Positions 1-9,110 of a stretch of DNA of 64,000 nt are shown here, one piece after another (position 1 is the stretch's first letter; every line of letters begins with the position of its first letter). Both the position numbers and the translations under genes were made by a program. This stretch comes from Bacteroidota bacterium (GTDB lineage: Bacteria; Bacteroidota; Bacteroidia; Chitinophagales; Chitinophagaceae), in assembly GCA_016715505.1 (NCBI GenBank), contig JADJZY010000034.1, positions 62,001 to 126,000 of the forward strand. The letters run 5' to 3'. The notes below the pieces were generated by a model. The model was not told the DNA's origin and searched no databases. It was given only the letters and a program-made list of their open reading frames with translations.

Positions 1-1399
1 TAATACATAATGGTTTTTCACCCACTCATAAAGGACACTCACCGGTAAATACATTTGCATCATTTTTTTATGTTCCACACTAAATACCGAACTATCCAAT
101 CCAAACGAATAAACCTGAGTACTCCCTTGTTTTTGGGTATTTAATCCATTAAAATAGGTAAATCCAACATGGGCAGACATCGTCAATTTCTCGGCGATTT
201 GTTTTTCCAGACCTGCTCCGACCAATGGGGCAAATCCATGGCTGTTCGACGGTTTAAAGTTCCCTGCATACCCATATTGGCATGGCATCCGGCCGTAATG
301 AAGAATTTCATTGGCTGACCTTCAAAAGCCGGGCGAACTGGTTTAATTTCTTCCGAGGCAGAAGTATTGGCAACAGGAGCGTCATGAACTGGTTCATATT
401 TGATAACTTTCACACTTTCCGCATATTCGGGTAGGTAGTTCTCCAATGCCGCAATATATCTTGGATTCGATTGACTCGGGTCAACGTTCTGACGTCGGGA
501 ATAAGTGAATGAATCTTTCGCCTGCACCGTTTTACCATTTATCACGCGTGTATTTGGTGCCGGTTTTTCTGCTTCAGTTTTTTGAAGTTCTTTGTTGGCG
601 GCTACCTCTGCGCTGTTTTCGTTGGATGGATTGGACTGATTCACCGGAGCATTTTCCAGCTTACCTAATTCCTGTTCTTTTAACTGCCCACTTTGTGAAG
701 AAGAAGCTTTTTTGGGATTGGAATTTTTGGTTGAATTTTTCGTAGTTGCAGCCTCCGGAATCTGAGACATTTTCGTGCTTTTTTCTTTCTGATCCTTTGG
801 CGCTTTTTGGGTAGTTTCAGGAATCTTCACATCCGATTGAATCCCGCTTTTGGAATTGGCCGGCTTCGCCATGTCAACTGCAGCATTCTGAGCCTTATCA
901 TCGATTTGTTGCTGAGAAACTGACTTTTCAGCTTTGGGTAATCTAGCCGACTGAGATGGAGAAGGTGTTGATGAATTTCCATCGGCATTTTCTGCATCCG
1001 GCACCTGAGACACCTGAGTAGAAAGAGCAGTTTCTTTTTGTGATGTTTCTGTTGGGTTTTGACTTTCAGCGATAGATGTATTTTGTTTGGAATATCCTCA
1101 GCCTGTGAATTTTGCAATGTATCCAAGCCGGAATCCAGATTTTGACCTTGAGCCACGGCAATGGCTTGCTCCTGAGAATTGGGTTGAGTCGCTTTTTTAT
1201 ATACCAGGGCCGAAGTCCCAATAGCCAATAAGGCCAGAACAATGCCCAAGCCTTTACGCCACCAGGGCGAAGATTTTTTACCTTCTTCCTGATCGAGCAA
1301 TGACTCCATTTTTTGCCAATACTCCTCTTTGAAAGTGACCTCAGCCTCTTCCACCTGCCCTTTCAGGAAGTCGTCGAATAAGTGATTATTTTGTTTCAT
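1..1399 (-). CDS. Sigma-factor partner: membrane-anchored protein with C-terminal outer-membrane barrel (partial, frame disrupted)
   Basis: The gene runs off the left edge, so its C-terminus is missing. The first ~45 residues are acidic and cytoplasmic-looking, followed by one membrane segment near residues 50-67 (GLGIVLALLAIGTSALVY). A long Ser/Gln/Pro/Glu-rich linker follows, and the visible end resembles a PorT/OMP_b-brl-type barrel (MSAHVGFTYFNG). Two one-base losses break the frame: in a T3 run at 1086-1088 and in a C3 run at 270-273. Restoring one base at each gives a continuous protein to the edge. The start overlaps the end of the sigma-factor gene by 14 bases, so the two are translationally coupled. 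The position suggests a membrane partner or regulator of that sigma factor, but no classical anti-sigma domain is recognisable. Confidence 0.6.
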
Positions 1400-1991
1400 A
1401 CCTGCTCGTATTTAACACATAGTGATTTTCTTCTAGTTTTTGCGCCATTAGCTTTCGGGCTTTATGCAAATGCCAGCGGGAAGCTTCCTCGCTGATATCT
1501 AACATTTCGGCCACCTCCTTGTGGCTATAGCCGTCAATGGCAAATAAATTCAATACCTCCCGGGTTGTTTCAGGCAATTCCTGAATCAATTTAAAAATCT
1601 GCCCAGAATCCATTTTACTTTCAACAAAGTCAAAGTTGAAATGAGTATTCTGTACATTCGAATACTCAGTATCTATTGTAAATCGATTCCGCTCATTATA
1701 CTTCTTCTTACTTCGGTAAAAGTCGATACTGGTATTAACGGTTACCTGTTTCACCCAGGCCGGCAAGGTTTGCAGATCGCGCAATCCGCTTAAATTTTTC
1801 AATATTTTCAAAAAACTGGCATTCATAGCTTCCACGGCTTCGTCTTCATTGATGGTATATCGTTTGCACACTTTCATCATAATGGGAAAACAAAATTCAT
1901 ACAGCAAGCGTTGACTCTTGCGGTCATTCTGTTTACAGCCCTCTATGATTTGTTCACTTATCAAATGCCAGGTTTTGGGTAAAAATACCAT
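1386..1991 (-). CDS. ECF-type RNA polymerase sigma-70 factor
   Basis: 201 residues, normal length for an ECF sigma factor. The region-2 core lies at about residues 25-95 (LLYEFCFPIMMKVCKRY to the WVKQVTVNTSIDFYR helix), which binds core polymerase and the -10 element. Region 4 is at about 135-190, with the helix-turn-helix GYSHKEVAEMLDISEEASRWH that reads the -35 element. No region 1.1 or 3 is present. It is the first gene of a two-gene operon with the membrane protein downstream, the usual Bacteroidota arrangement in which the second gene controls the first. The regulon cannot be read from the sequence. Confidence 0.93.
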   Translation of the reverse strand: MVFLPKTWHLISEQIIEGCKQNDRKSQRLLYEFCFPIMMKVCKRYTINEDEAVEAMNASFLKILKNLSGLRDLQTLPAWVKQVTVNTSIDFYRSKKKYNERNRFTIDTEYSNVQNTHFNFDFVESKMDSGQIFKLIQELPETTREVLNLFAIDGYSHKEVAEMLDISEEASRWHLHKARKLMAQKLEENHYVLNTSRYETK

Positions 1992-2099
1992 TTTGCTTGT
2001 TTTTCCTGTCTTCTGTCCCCTTAATTATTCTATACGAAACTCAAAACGTATTCGTTAGTGCCTAAAATCAGGTTTAGCTATAGGCGATAAGGTCCTCAA

Positions 2100-2190
2100 A
2101 TTGTGGCGGACGAACGGGCTATTTGCTCCAAGTCCTCACCCGCTTTTGGCGGGTTCCGGGCTTTCCGCGTCTATCCCTGCCGCAAGGTAT
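2100..2190. repeat. GC-rich block resembling a dispersed intergenic repeat
   Basis: The block is much richer in G and C than its flanks and contains a short hairpin (ACCCGC, TTTT, GGCGGGT) in the middle. The wording 'cgggctatttgctcc ... ccgggctttccgc' resembles intergenic repeats I recall from Bacteroidota genomes. That is memory, not a search result, and only one copy lies in this window. Confidence 0.3.
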
Positions 2191-2191
2191 G

Positions 2192-2272
2192 CTTACCGAA
2201 TGTCTGTATTTTAAAAAATGATTAAATCCTCCTTCACACCTATTGGGTTCTGATTCTATAACATTCGGTAAG
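2192..2272. repeat. 12-bp perfect inverted repeat enclosing 57 bases
   Basis: CTTACCGAATGT at 2192-2203 is matched exactly by its reverse complement ACATTCGGTAAG at 2261-2272. The 57-base interior has no coding potential. It lies next to the GC-rich block and upstream of the dehydrogenase promoter. It could mark the end of a small mobile or repeat element, or be a paired operator. Confidence 0.5.
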
Positions 2273-2423
2273 GGTTTAAAAAAGTAAACTTAAATTCACC
2301 CCATTCACCAATGTTCAAAAGAGTTAATCAGGTTTTAGTTCCGATTCAAACGATTCCTAAATGATTCCAATCAGCAACAAAACCGCATTCCCCACATTGT
2401 TCCGAAGTTCAAACCTTTTCATG

Positions 2424-2431
2424 TACTTTTG
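2424..2431 (+). promoter_or_regulatory. Bacteroidota -7 box of the aldehyde dehydrogenase gene
   Basis: TACTTTTG fits TAnnTTTG exactly and lies 20 bases before the start codon. A TTG at 2398-2400, 23 bases upstream, can serve as the -33 element. Confidence 0.6.
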
Positions 2432-2451
2432 CAACCATTTCTCAAATTTTT

Positions 2452-3981
2452 ATGATGCAAAAAATCCTCAAACAACTCAAAATAGCGAAAATCAACCCGG
2501 CCACTTCTACCGGCGAAAAATGGATGGAAAGTAAATCCGATTTAATTCATAGTATTTCTCCAGTTGATGGTTCCAAGATTGCTGCTGTTCGCACCACCAC
2601 TCGCAGCGAATACGACAAGGTCGTTCAGTCTGCCAGTAAAGCGTTTGAATCCTGGCGCTTAATGCCAGCCCCAAAACGTGGTGAAATCGTTCGTCAAATT
2701 GGTGATGAATTACGAAAATTCAAAGCCCCTTTGGGCCAGTTGGTTTCCTACGAAATGGGTAAAAGCCTCCAGGAGGGTTTGGGTGAAGTGCAGGAAATGA
2801 TTGATATCTGCGATTTTGCTGTGGGCCTTAGCCGCCAGTTGTATGGCTTAACCATGCACAGCGAGCGCCCCGGCCACAGAATGTATGAACAATATCATCC
2901 ACTGGGTATCGTAGGCATCATTTCTGCTTTCAACTTCCCGGTAGCCGTTTGGAGTTGGAATACTATGCTCGCCTGGGTTTGTGGTGATGTTTGTATCTGG
3001 AAGCCTTCCGAAAAAGCACCTTTGTGTGGTATTGCCTGCCAACAAATTATTAGCAACGTGTTTAAACGCAATCAGGTTCCTGAAGGCGTAAGTTGTTTGA
3101 TCAATGGCGGTCGTGAAGTAGGCGAATGGCTCAGTCATGATCCACGAATCCCATTGTTATCAGCAACAGGAAGCACCCGTATGGGTAAGGCCATTGGAGC
3201 TGCTGTGGGCGAACGCCTCGGACGTAGTTTATTGGAATTAGGGGGCAACAATGCCATCATTATTTCTGAACATGCCGATTTGGATATGTCCTTGATTGGT
3301 TGTGTGTTTGGCGCTGTCGGTACAGCCGGACAACGTTGTACATCTACACGTCGACTCATCATTCATGAAAAAGTATACAAAAAATTTACTGAAAAATTGG
3401 TCAATGCCTACAAACAATTAAAAATTGGCAACCCACTAGACCAGGAAAATCATGTTGGCCCCTTGATTGATAAAGATGCAGTCGCTGCCTACTTACAAGC
3501 CATTGAAGCAGCCAAGGCTGAGGGTGGTAAGGTTCTGGTTGAAGGTGGCGTATTAAAAGGCAAAGGATATGAAAGCGGATGCTACGTAAAACCTGCTGTG
3601 ATTGAGGCGAAAAACAGTTTTAAAATCGTTCAACACGAAACTTTTGCGCCTATTCTGTACCTCATGAAGTACAAAAACCTCGACGAAGCCATTGCCATGC
3701 AAAATGACGTACCACAAGGTTTAAGCAGCGCCATCATGACCCTGAACATGCGTGAATCAGAGCAGTTTTTGTCGCATGCTGGTAGTGACTGTGGAATTGC
3801 CAATGTAAATATTGGAACAAGCGGTGCCGAAATTGGTGGAGCATTTGGAGGAGAAAAAGAAACAGGCGGAGGCCGCGAAAGTGGTTCAGATGCCTGGAAA
3901 GTATATATGCGTCGCCAAACCAATACCATCAATTTTACCAACAAACTTCCTCTTGCCCAAGGGATCAAATTCGATTTATAG
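2452..3981 (+). CDS. Aldehyde dehydrogenase, ALDH7 / aminoadipate-semialdehyde type
   Basis: 509 residues, full length. NAD-dependent enzyme that oxidises an aldehyde to the acid; the ALDH7 (antiquitin) branch acts on alpha-aminoadipic semialdehyde in lysine catabolism. Seen in the sequence: the Asn-containing FNFPVAVWSWN segment, the cofactor-contacting WKPSEKAPL, the loop TGSTRMGKAI, the general-base Glu in LELGGNNA and the catalytic Cys in GQRCTSTRR. The GGAFGGEKETGGGRESGSDAW region near the C-terminus is typical of ALDH7. ATG at 2452 is followed by a second ATG at 2455; both fit the promoter. Monocistronic, with a hairpin after the stop. The substrate is inferred from family resemblance. 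Confidence 0.9.
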   Translation: MMQKILKQLKIAKINPATSTGEKWMESKSDLIHSISPVDGSKIAAVRTTTRSEYDKVVQSASKAFESWRLMPAPKRGEIVRQIGDELRKFKAPLGQLVSYEMGKSLQEGLGEVQEMIDICDFAVGLSRQLYGLTMHSERPGHRMYEQYHPLGIVGIISAFNFPVAVWSWNTMLAWVCGDVCIWKPSEKAPLCGIACQQIISNVFKRNQVPEGVSCLINGGREVGEWLSHDPRIPLLSATGSTRMGKAIGAAVGERLGRSLLELGGNNAIIISEHADLDMSLIGCVFGAVGTAGQRCTSTRRLIIHEKVYKKFTEKLVNAYKQLKIGNPLDQENHVGPLIDKDAVAAYLQAIEAAKAEGGKVLVEGGVLKGKGYESGCYVKPAVIEAKNSFKIVQHETFAPILYLMKYKNLDEAIAMQNDVPQGLSSAIMTLNMRESEQFLSHAGSDCGIANVNIGTSGAEIGGAFGGEKETGGGRESGSDAWKVYMRRQTNTINFTNKLPLAQGIKFDL

Positions 3982-4023
3982 TCTTTCTCTGTAATTCTCT
4001 TACTCCCGTAGTAATCTCTTTCA

Positions 4024-4050
4024 TCAGGCCTGAAACAAACTCAGGCCTGA
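4024..4050 (+). terminator. Hairpin after the aldehyde dehydrogenase gene
   Basis: TCAGGCCTGA (4024-4033), a 7-base loop, then TCAGGCCTGA (4041-4050); each arm is itself palindromic. Followed by TTTAG and, further on, a run of T. A likely intrinsic terminator with a weak tail. Confidence 0.6.
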
Positions 4051-4132
4051 TTTAGTTTGGGCAATCTTTTTTTTTGCATTTTATTATCACTTGGGCTTCA
4101 AAAGCCTTCCCTGTTTTTCATGCCGAAAACCT

Positions 4133-4140
4133 TATTTTTG
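4133..4140 (+). promoter_or_regulatory. -7 box directly before the BatA-domain gene
   Basis: TATTTTTG matches TAnnTTTG. Only five bases separate it from the GTG at 4146, so the transcript should begin at or next to the start codon. Confidence 0.5.
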
Positions 4141-4145
4141 CCAAC

Positions 4146-6167
4146 GTGAATTTTTTATTCCCTTTTTTCCTGATCGCAGGGATCAGTATTGCGATTCCCA
4201 TTCTGATTCATTTATTCAATTTCAGGAAGTACAAAAAGGTACGATTCCCGGATATTCGCTTTCTGAAAGAATTACAGGAACAAACCCATAAACAATCCAA
4301 ACTTAAAAACTTACTCATTCTTCTTTCGCGAATCGCGGCATTGTTTGCTTTGGTTTTCGCATTTGCACAACCTTTTTGGAACAGCGACCGCGACGCTATG
4401 CAAAAAGGCCCTCTGGCGCTAAGTATCTATATCGATAATTCTTTCAGTATGGGCAGCCTCAAAGGAAATTTATCCTTATTGGATATTGCGAAAGGAAAAG
4501 CAGCTGATATCATCGAAAAATCCGGCCCAAATGATCAGATTCAGGTATTAAGCAATGATTTTGGCTTAAACGAAAATAAGTTTATGGGGCGTGATGAAGC
4601 CCTTCAACAGTTAAATCAAATCCGGATCAGTGCAAGAACTCGAAACGTGGGTAGTATCCTGGATAAACAAAAAAAACTATTGAGCACCCTACCCGGCAGA
4701 AGACAGGAAATCATTTATATCTCTGATTTTCAAAAAAGTCAGTTCGCCCTGAATGCGCCTCAAACGGATTCAATTCGTAAATATTTTGTAAGTGTTCAGC
4801 CCGCTAAAACAAATAATCTTTCGCTAGATACTGCCTATTTCGAAAACCCCTCTCTTTTACTCAACGAACCTAACCCGCTTGCGGTTCGACTTAAAAACAA
4901 TAGTGATGAGGCCATCCAAAGCTCATTGACTTTGCTCGTAAACGGGCAACTAAAAAGTGTACTGAATGTGGAGCTGAAACCCAATGAATTAAAAACCACT
5001 TCTTTATCACTGAATACCTCTGTAGCCGGCGATCAGCGTATCACACTTTTTACCAACGATTACCCGGTTAGTTTTGATGACACTTTTTACATGGCCGGCA
5101 AAGTGAGTGCAAACTATCAGGTATTGGTGCTGAATCAGAGCAATGCCAATGCTTTCCTGAGTTCTGTTTTTAAACCAGGTTCTCAATTCCGTATGGATAA
5201 TCATCAGGTTGCTGCGGTATCCACAGATATTTTTAAAAATTATTCGCTCATCATTCTCAATGGCACAACCAATATTCCCGATCCTACCTTTAAAGCACTT
5301 AGCCAATATGTGAGTGAAGGCGGCAATTTGTTTGTTTTACCTCCGGCCAATTCCAATACGGGAAATCTCAATGGTCTTTTATCCGTTTTAACCGGATCTT
5401 CCTTATCATTTTACGATACTTCCAAAACCTTTGTAACAGGGTATAATAAGTCGCATGAACTTTTCCGCGATTTGTTTGTTAAAACCCCTGAAAACATTGA
5501 ATTGCCAGTGGTTTATAAGCATCATGTTATTCGGAATGCCGCCATGAGTAGTGAACAAAAATTATTTACCTTCTCCAATGGGGATGCATTCCTGACAAGT
5601 TACCGTGCCGGAAATGGCAAAGTATTTGTTTGCGCGTCATCAGCAGATATTCAGTCCAGTTCATTTCCAAAATCCTATTGGTTTTTGCCGGTATTGTATA
5701 AAATGGCTTTTTCCGGGCGTCAACATGCGATTCATGCACTCACATTGGGTAAAAACACCGGAATCCTGCTCGAAAACAATAAGCAGAATAATCAGAATGT
5801 TTATCATAGCCGATTAAAAAATTGGGATGCCATCCCTGAACAAAGAGCGGTAGGCAAACAAGTTTGGGTCAATCTGAATCAGGCAGCGAAAGAAGCCGGA
5901 ATTTATAGCGTTTATCTGCCGGGTAATGCGGATTCATTGTTTACAGGCGTAAACTACGATCGCTCGGAGTCGGATATGCAATACTGGGATTTTGAGACCT
6001 TGAAAAATCAAAGCAAAATGCGCAACGCTAAATGGCTGAACGACGAAGATGACTTGAGTCTGGGTAGCGGTGCATTATCCGGTAATATGCCTTTATGGAA
6101 AGTTTGTATTATTTTAGCGCTTATATTCATCCTCATTGAAATTGCCCTGATACGTTGGATGAAATAA
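4146..6167 (+). CDS. BatA / von Willebrand-like domain membrane protein
   Basis: About 673 residues from GTG 4146. The first residues form the typical Bacteroidota N-terminal double-membrane domain: a hydrophobic helix (FLFPFFLIAGISIAIPILIHL), a basic loop (FRKYKKVRFP) and a second helix (IAALFALVFAFAQPFW). A von Willebrand A-like fold with IYIDNSFSMG follows, then a large domain and one last membrane helix at the C-terminus. An ATG at 4074 is in frame, but the extra 24 residues lie over the -7 box and lack family resemblance, so I prefer GTG 4146. First gene of an operon with the dihydroorotase-like, DUF4199 and glycosyltransferase genes. The biochemical role of this family is not established. 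Confidence 0.85.
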   Translation: MNFLFPFFLIAGISIAIPILIHLFNFRKYKKVRFPDIRFLKELQEQTHKQSKLKNLLILLSRIAALFALVFAFAQPFWNSDRDAMQKGPLALSIYIDNSFSMGSLKGNLSLLDIAKGKAADIIEKSGPNDQIQVLSNDFGLNENKFMGRDEALQQLNQIRISARTRNVGSILDKQKKLLSTLPGRRQEIIYISDFQKSQFALNAPQTDSIRKYFVSVQPAKTNNLSLDTAYFENPSLLLNEPNPLAVRLKNNSDEAIQSSLTLLVNGQLKSVLNVELKPNELKTTSLSLNTSVAGDQRITLFTNDYPVSFDDTFYMAGKVSANYQVLVLNQSNANAFLSSVFKPGSQFRMDNHQVAAVSTDIFKNYSLIILNGTTNIPDPTFKALSQYVSEGGNLFVLPPANSNTGNLNGLLSVLTGSSLSFYDTSKTFVTGYNKSHELFRDLFVKTPENIELPVVYKHHVIRNAAMSSEQKLFTFSNGDAFLTSYRAGNGKVFVCASSADIQSSSFPKSYWFLPVLYKMAFSGRQHAIHALTLGKNTGILLENNKQNNQNVYHSRLKNWDAIPEQRAVGKQVWVNLNQAAKEAGIYSVYLPGNADSLFTGVNYDRSESDMQYWDFETLKNQSKMRNAKWLNDEDDLSLGSGALSGNMPLWKVCIILALIFILIEIALIRWMK

Positions 6168-6200
6168 CCCGCGTTCGAAATGAACCTCTAAAGCAGACCG

Positions 6201-7511
6201 ATGCCCATGCTCATAAAAAAAGCCACCATTTTATCACCTGGTTCTAAATTTCATTTAAAGAAAAAAGACCTTCTTATTAGCAATGGGATGATTCAGCAAA
6301 TTGCTGACAAAATTGAAACAAAATCGAAAATCGTCATTGAAGAGAAAAATCTATTTGTGAGCAATGGTTGGGTGGATGTGTTTGCTGATTTTTGTGATCC
6401 GGGACATGAACATCGCGAAACATTAGAAAGCGGAATGCGAGCTGCAGCATCAGGCGGATATACCGATGTCTTATTATTACCAAATACCAAACCGGGCATC
6501 AGCAATAAAGCTATGGTGGAGGCCATCAGGCAACAAAGTCAGCTGGTTAATCTGCATCCCATCGGGGCATTATCCAAAAATCTGGAAGGCAAAGATTTGG
6601 CAGAAATGTACGACATGCATTTTGCAGGTGCTAAGGCATTTTCAGATGGGCACCTACCGGTTCAAAATGCCGGACTGATGTTAAAAGCTTTGCAGTACGT
6701 TAAAACTTTTAATGGAGTCATTGTTCAAGTGCCGGAAGAAAAAACTCTCAGTAGTCATGGATTGATGAATGAAGGTTATCATGCGGTTCGATTGGGCGTG
6801 GCCGGCAAACCCGATATTGCAGAAAGTATTCTGATTCAACGCGACCTGGATTTACTTGAATATACCAACTCCCAATTGCATTTTACCGGAGTTAGCACAA
6901 AAAGAGGAATCGAACTCATTCGTCAGGCAAAGAAAAAAGGATTCAATGTCACTTGTTCAGTCAACCCGGTACATTTAATTTATACCGAAGAGCATGTTGG
7001 TGAGTACAATAGTTTGTTTAAAATCAATCCCCCACTACGAACAGAATCGGATAGAAAGGCTCTGCTCAAAGCTTTGAACGATGGCGTCATCGATTGTTTT
7101 GCGTCTCATCATTTACCCCAGGATTGGGATGCCAAAGAGGTAGAATTTGAATATGCAGCACCGGGCATGATTGGTTTGCAAACAATGCTGAATATGATTC
7201 TGATGCTTGAATCAAATTTGACTATTGAACAAGCGGTGGAAATGCTTAGTGCTTCGCCGAGAAAAATATTTAATTTGCCGGAAAGTTCCATCTCCGAAGG
7301 GCAAGTAGCTTGTTTGAATGTTTTCAGTACAGATCAGGTTTGGTTGTATGACAAGCAAGCGAATCAAAGCAAGAGTGCGAATTCACCACTCATGAACCAG
7401 CAGCTGAAGGGGCAGGTTTTGGCAGTCTTGAATAATCATCAAACTTATCTCTTAGCCAAAACAAGTATCCAAAAAGAATCCAATCTTCATCTTAAAACAG
7501 TCACGAAATAA
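6201..7511 (+). CDS. pyrC: Dihydroorotase-like amidohydrolase lacking the metal-binding His pair
   Basis: 436 residues, the length of a type I dihydroorotase (third step of pyrimidine synthesis, carbamoyl-aspartate to dihydroorotate). The overall pattern matches: GWVDVFADFCDPG, LLLPNTKPGISN, GAKAFSDG, HFTGVSTK, NPPLR, AAPGMIGLQT. The canonical DxHxHxR(E/D)PG zinc motif instead reads VDVFADFCDPG, so both histidines are replaced, and the later His and Asp positions (normally in HVST and TDHAPH contexts) also look altered. I recall this form from other Bacteroidota, where it is annotated pyrC. It may be a non-catalytic partner of aspartate transcarbamylase, as known elsewhere. Cotranscribed with the BatA gene (33-base gap) and the DUF4199 gene (3-base gap). 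Confidence 0.8.
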   Translation: MPMLIKKATILSPGSKFHLKKKDLLISNGMIQQIADKIETKSKIVIEEKNLFVSNGWVDVFADFCDPGHEHRETLESGMRAAASGGYTDVLLLPNTKPGISNKAMVEAIRQQSQLVNLHPIGALSKNLEGKDLAEMYDMHFAGAKAFSDGHLPVQNAGLMLKALQYVKTFNGVIVQVPEEKTLSSHGLMNEGYHAVRLGVAGKPDIAESILIQRDLDLLEYTNSQLHFTGVSTKRGIELIRQAKKKGFNVTCSVNPVHLIYTEEHVGEYNSLFKINPPLRTESDRKALLKALNDGVIDCFASHHLPQDWDAKEVEFEYAAPGMIGLQTMLNMILMLESNLTIEQAVEMLSASPRKIFNLPESSISEGQVACLNVFSTDQVWLYDKQANQSKSANSPLMNQQLKGQVLAVLNNHQTYLLAKTSIQKESNLHLKTVTK

Positions 7512-7514
7512 TAC

Positions 7515-7925
7515 ATGGAGAAGAATCGAAAAATATCCAATGGAGTCGGATTGATAACCGGACTTTCTATATTATGTCTAGTTTTGGTTTTACATAAAAT
7601 GGGTGTCAGCCCGCTATCTCCGGTCGCTTTGATTCAGTTTGCCGTGCTCATGCTAGGCGTCTTGATTTCGTCCGCTCTGTTATACAAATTTTATACAGGC
7701 ATCCAATTTGGCGAGGCTTTTTCGCACAACGCCAAAACAGTAGCAACCACTACTTTGGTGGTTATAGTCGGTAACATTCTGTTGCATTTTATACTCAACC
7801 GAAGCGCTGGTTTTGACCGTAGTATGACCTTTATGATTATGAAAACTATTTTTGCCTATACATTTAGCGGACTCCTTTCGGCATTTTTCAGCACCTACAT
7901 TTTTTATACATTTACAAAAAAATAA
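7515..7925 (+). CDS. DUF4199-family four-helix membrane protein
   Basis: 136 residues with four predicted membrane segments: about 11-28, 36-58, 78-96 and 110-132. The pattern fits DUF4199 of Bacteroidota, including the FGEAFSHNAKT loop between helices 2 and 3. No catalytic motif is visible and the family function is unknown. It sits three bases after the dihydroorotase-like gene and three bases before the glycosyltransferase, an order I recall from other Bacteroidota, so a joint membrane role with the glycosyltransferase is plausible. Confidence 0.8.
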   Translation: MEKNRKISNGVGLITGLSILCLVLVLHKMGVSPLSPVALIQFAVLMLGVLISSALLYKFYTGIQFGEAFSHNAKTVATTTLVVIVGNILLHFILNRSAGFDRSMTFMIMKTIFAYTFSGLLSAFFSTYIFYTFTKK

Positions 7926-7928
7926 ACC

Positions 7929-8873
7929 TTGGATTTAAGCATCATCATCCCATTTCTGAATGAGGAAGAATCATTACCTGAACTCATCGAGTGGATTGAA
8001 CGTGTCGTGCAAAAAAATGGATATCAATACGAAGTGATATTGATAGATGATGGAAGCACAGATGACAGCTGGAAAAAAGTTTGCGAAGCACGACAAAAAA
8101 ATCCGCATATCAAAGGCATCAAACTTCAACGCAATTATGGTAAGTCTGCCGCATTGAATGAAGGGTTTAAAGCCGAACAAGGCGATTATGTGATGACGAT
8201 GGATGCTGACCTACAGGATTCACCAGAGGAAATTCCTGAACTGATGCAAATGATTCAGGATGGCCAATATGATATTGTGAGCGGTTGGAAAAAGAAACGT
8301 TACGACAATGCCCTCACCAAGAACCTGCCTTCCAAATTATACAATTATGTAACCGGTCGTATGAGTGGTGTGAAATTGCATGACATGAATTGCGGCCTTA
8401 AAATTTACCGTAAAAAAGTCATCAAAAGCATAGAGGTTTATAGCGAAATGCATCGTTATATTCCCGTATTAGCCAAGTGGGCCGGTTTCAAAAAAATTAC
8501 TGAAAAACCAGTTGCACATCAGGCCAGAAAATATGGAGTTAGTAAATTTGGTTGGGAACGTTTCGTAAATGGATTTCTTGATTTAGGATCTATTTTGTTC
8601 GTCGGGAAATATGGAAAAAAACCCATGCATATTTTTGGTCTTTGGGGAACCATTGTTTTTCTGATAGGTGCCGGTATTTGGATTTATTTAGCCATCATGA
8701 AATTTGCTTTTATGCAATATAAAATGACTGAACGCCCTCTTTTCTTTTTAGGGATTATTTCATTGGTGATAGGTACTCAGTTGTTCTTAGCCGGATTTTT
8801 AGGCGAACTCATTGTACGAAATGCCAATGACCGCAATAACTATCTGATTGATGAAAAATTAGGGATGGAATAA
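7929..8873 (+). CDS. Family 2 glycosyltransferase, dolichol-phosphate-mannose-synthase-like, membrane bound
   Basis: 314 residues starting at TTG 7929, chosen because MDLSIIIPFLNEEESLP is the standard start of the fold and no ATG lies upstream. The GT2 domain covers about 1-225 with the nucleotide-sugar motifs IDDGSTDDSW and MDADLQDSPEEIP. Two C-terminal membrane helices follow (about 233-258 and 272-298), as in enzymes that transfer sugar to polyprenyl phosphate (DPM1/GtrB type). It would act at the cytoplasmic face of the inner membrane. Last gene of the BatA operon. Substrate not readable. Confidence 0.9.
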   Translation: MDLSIIIPFLNEEESLPELIEWIERVVQKNGYQYEVILIDDGSTDDSWKKVCEARQKNPHIKGIKLQRNYGKSAALNEGFKAEQGDYVMTMDADLQDSPEEIPELMQMIQDGQYDIVSGWKKKRYDNALTKNLPSKLYNYVTGRMSGVKLHDMNCGLKIYRKKVIKSIEVYSEMHRYIPVLAKWAGFKKITEKPVAHQARKYGVSKFGWERFVNGFLDLGSILFVGKYGKKPMHIFGLWGTIVFLIGAGIWIYLAIMKFAFMQYKMTERPLFFLGIISLVIGTQLFLAGFLGELIVRNANDRNNYLIDEKLGME

Positions 8874-8896
8874 GCACCGTATAAATTACGGCACAA

Positions 8897-9103
8897 TCAA
8901 ATGGCTTTCTTTTGGGCTTCTTTCTCAAACGATAAAATCTGAGGTGTTTCTTTACTCAAAGATTGCATTTTAGTTTTTGTGCAAGCAATCACAATCGTAT
9001 CGATAAAATCGAGGACCTGTAAAACAGAAACCTCAGGCTCTTTCTCTAATTTTTTGAGCACGGATTTTAAACAACCTTGTTGGATATTCAATAAAAAATG
9101 CAT
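8897..9103 (-). CDS. Small unrecognised protein, 68 residues
   Basis: I do not recognise this protein. It has 68 residues, is helical and Lys/Glu-rich, with no signal peptide or membrane segment; the core LDFIDTIVIACTKTK is amphipathic. Support for a real gene is contextual: a perfect -7 box (TAAATTTG, read on the minus strand) ends seven bases before the ATG, and the short spacer TGGAGGA contains a Shine-Dalgarno-like GGAGG, rare in this genome. It occupies the space between the glycosyltransferase and the subtilase operon without overlapping either. Confidence 0.5.
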   Translation of the reverse strand: MHFLLNIQQGCLKSVLKKLEKEPEVSVLQVLDFIDTIVIACTKTKMQSLSKETPQILSFEKEAQKKAI

Positions 9104-9110
9104 TCCTCCA

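Larger units (their letters stand above)
1992..2451. other. Intergenic region with repeat-like GC-rich block, inverted repeat and promoter
   Basis: 460 bases between the divergent sigma-factor and aldehyde-dehydrogenase genes. No reading frame here looks coding. It holds a GC-rich block (about 2100-2190), a 12-bp inverted repeat (2192-2272) and the dehydrogenase promoter (2424-2431), each listed separately. Confidence 0.7.

Noticed and set aside
4074..4145. ATG 4074 as start of the BatA protein
   Set aside because: The extension lies across the -7 box and precedes the family-typical N-terminal helix.
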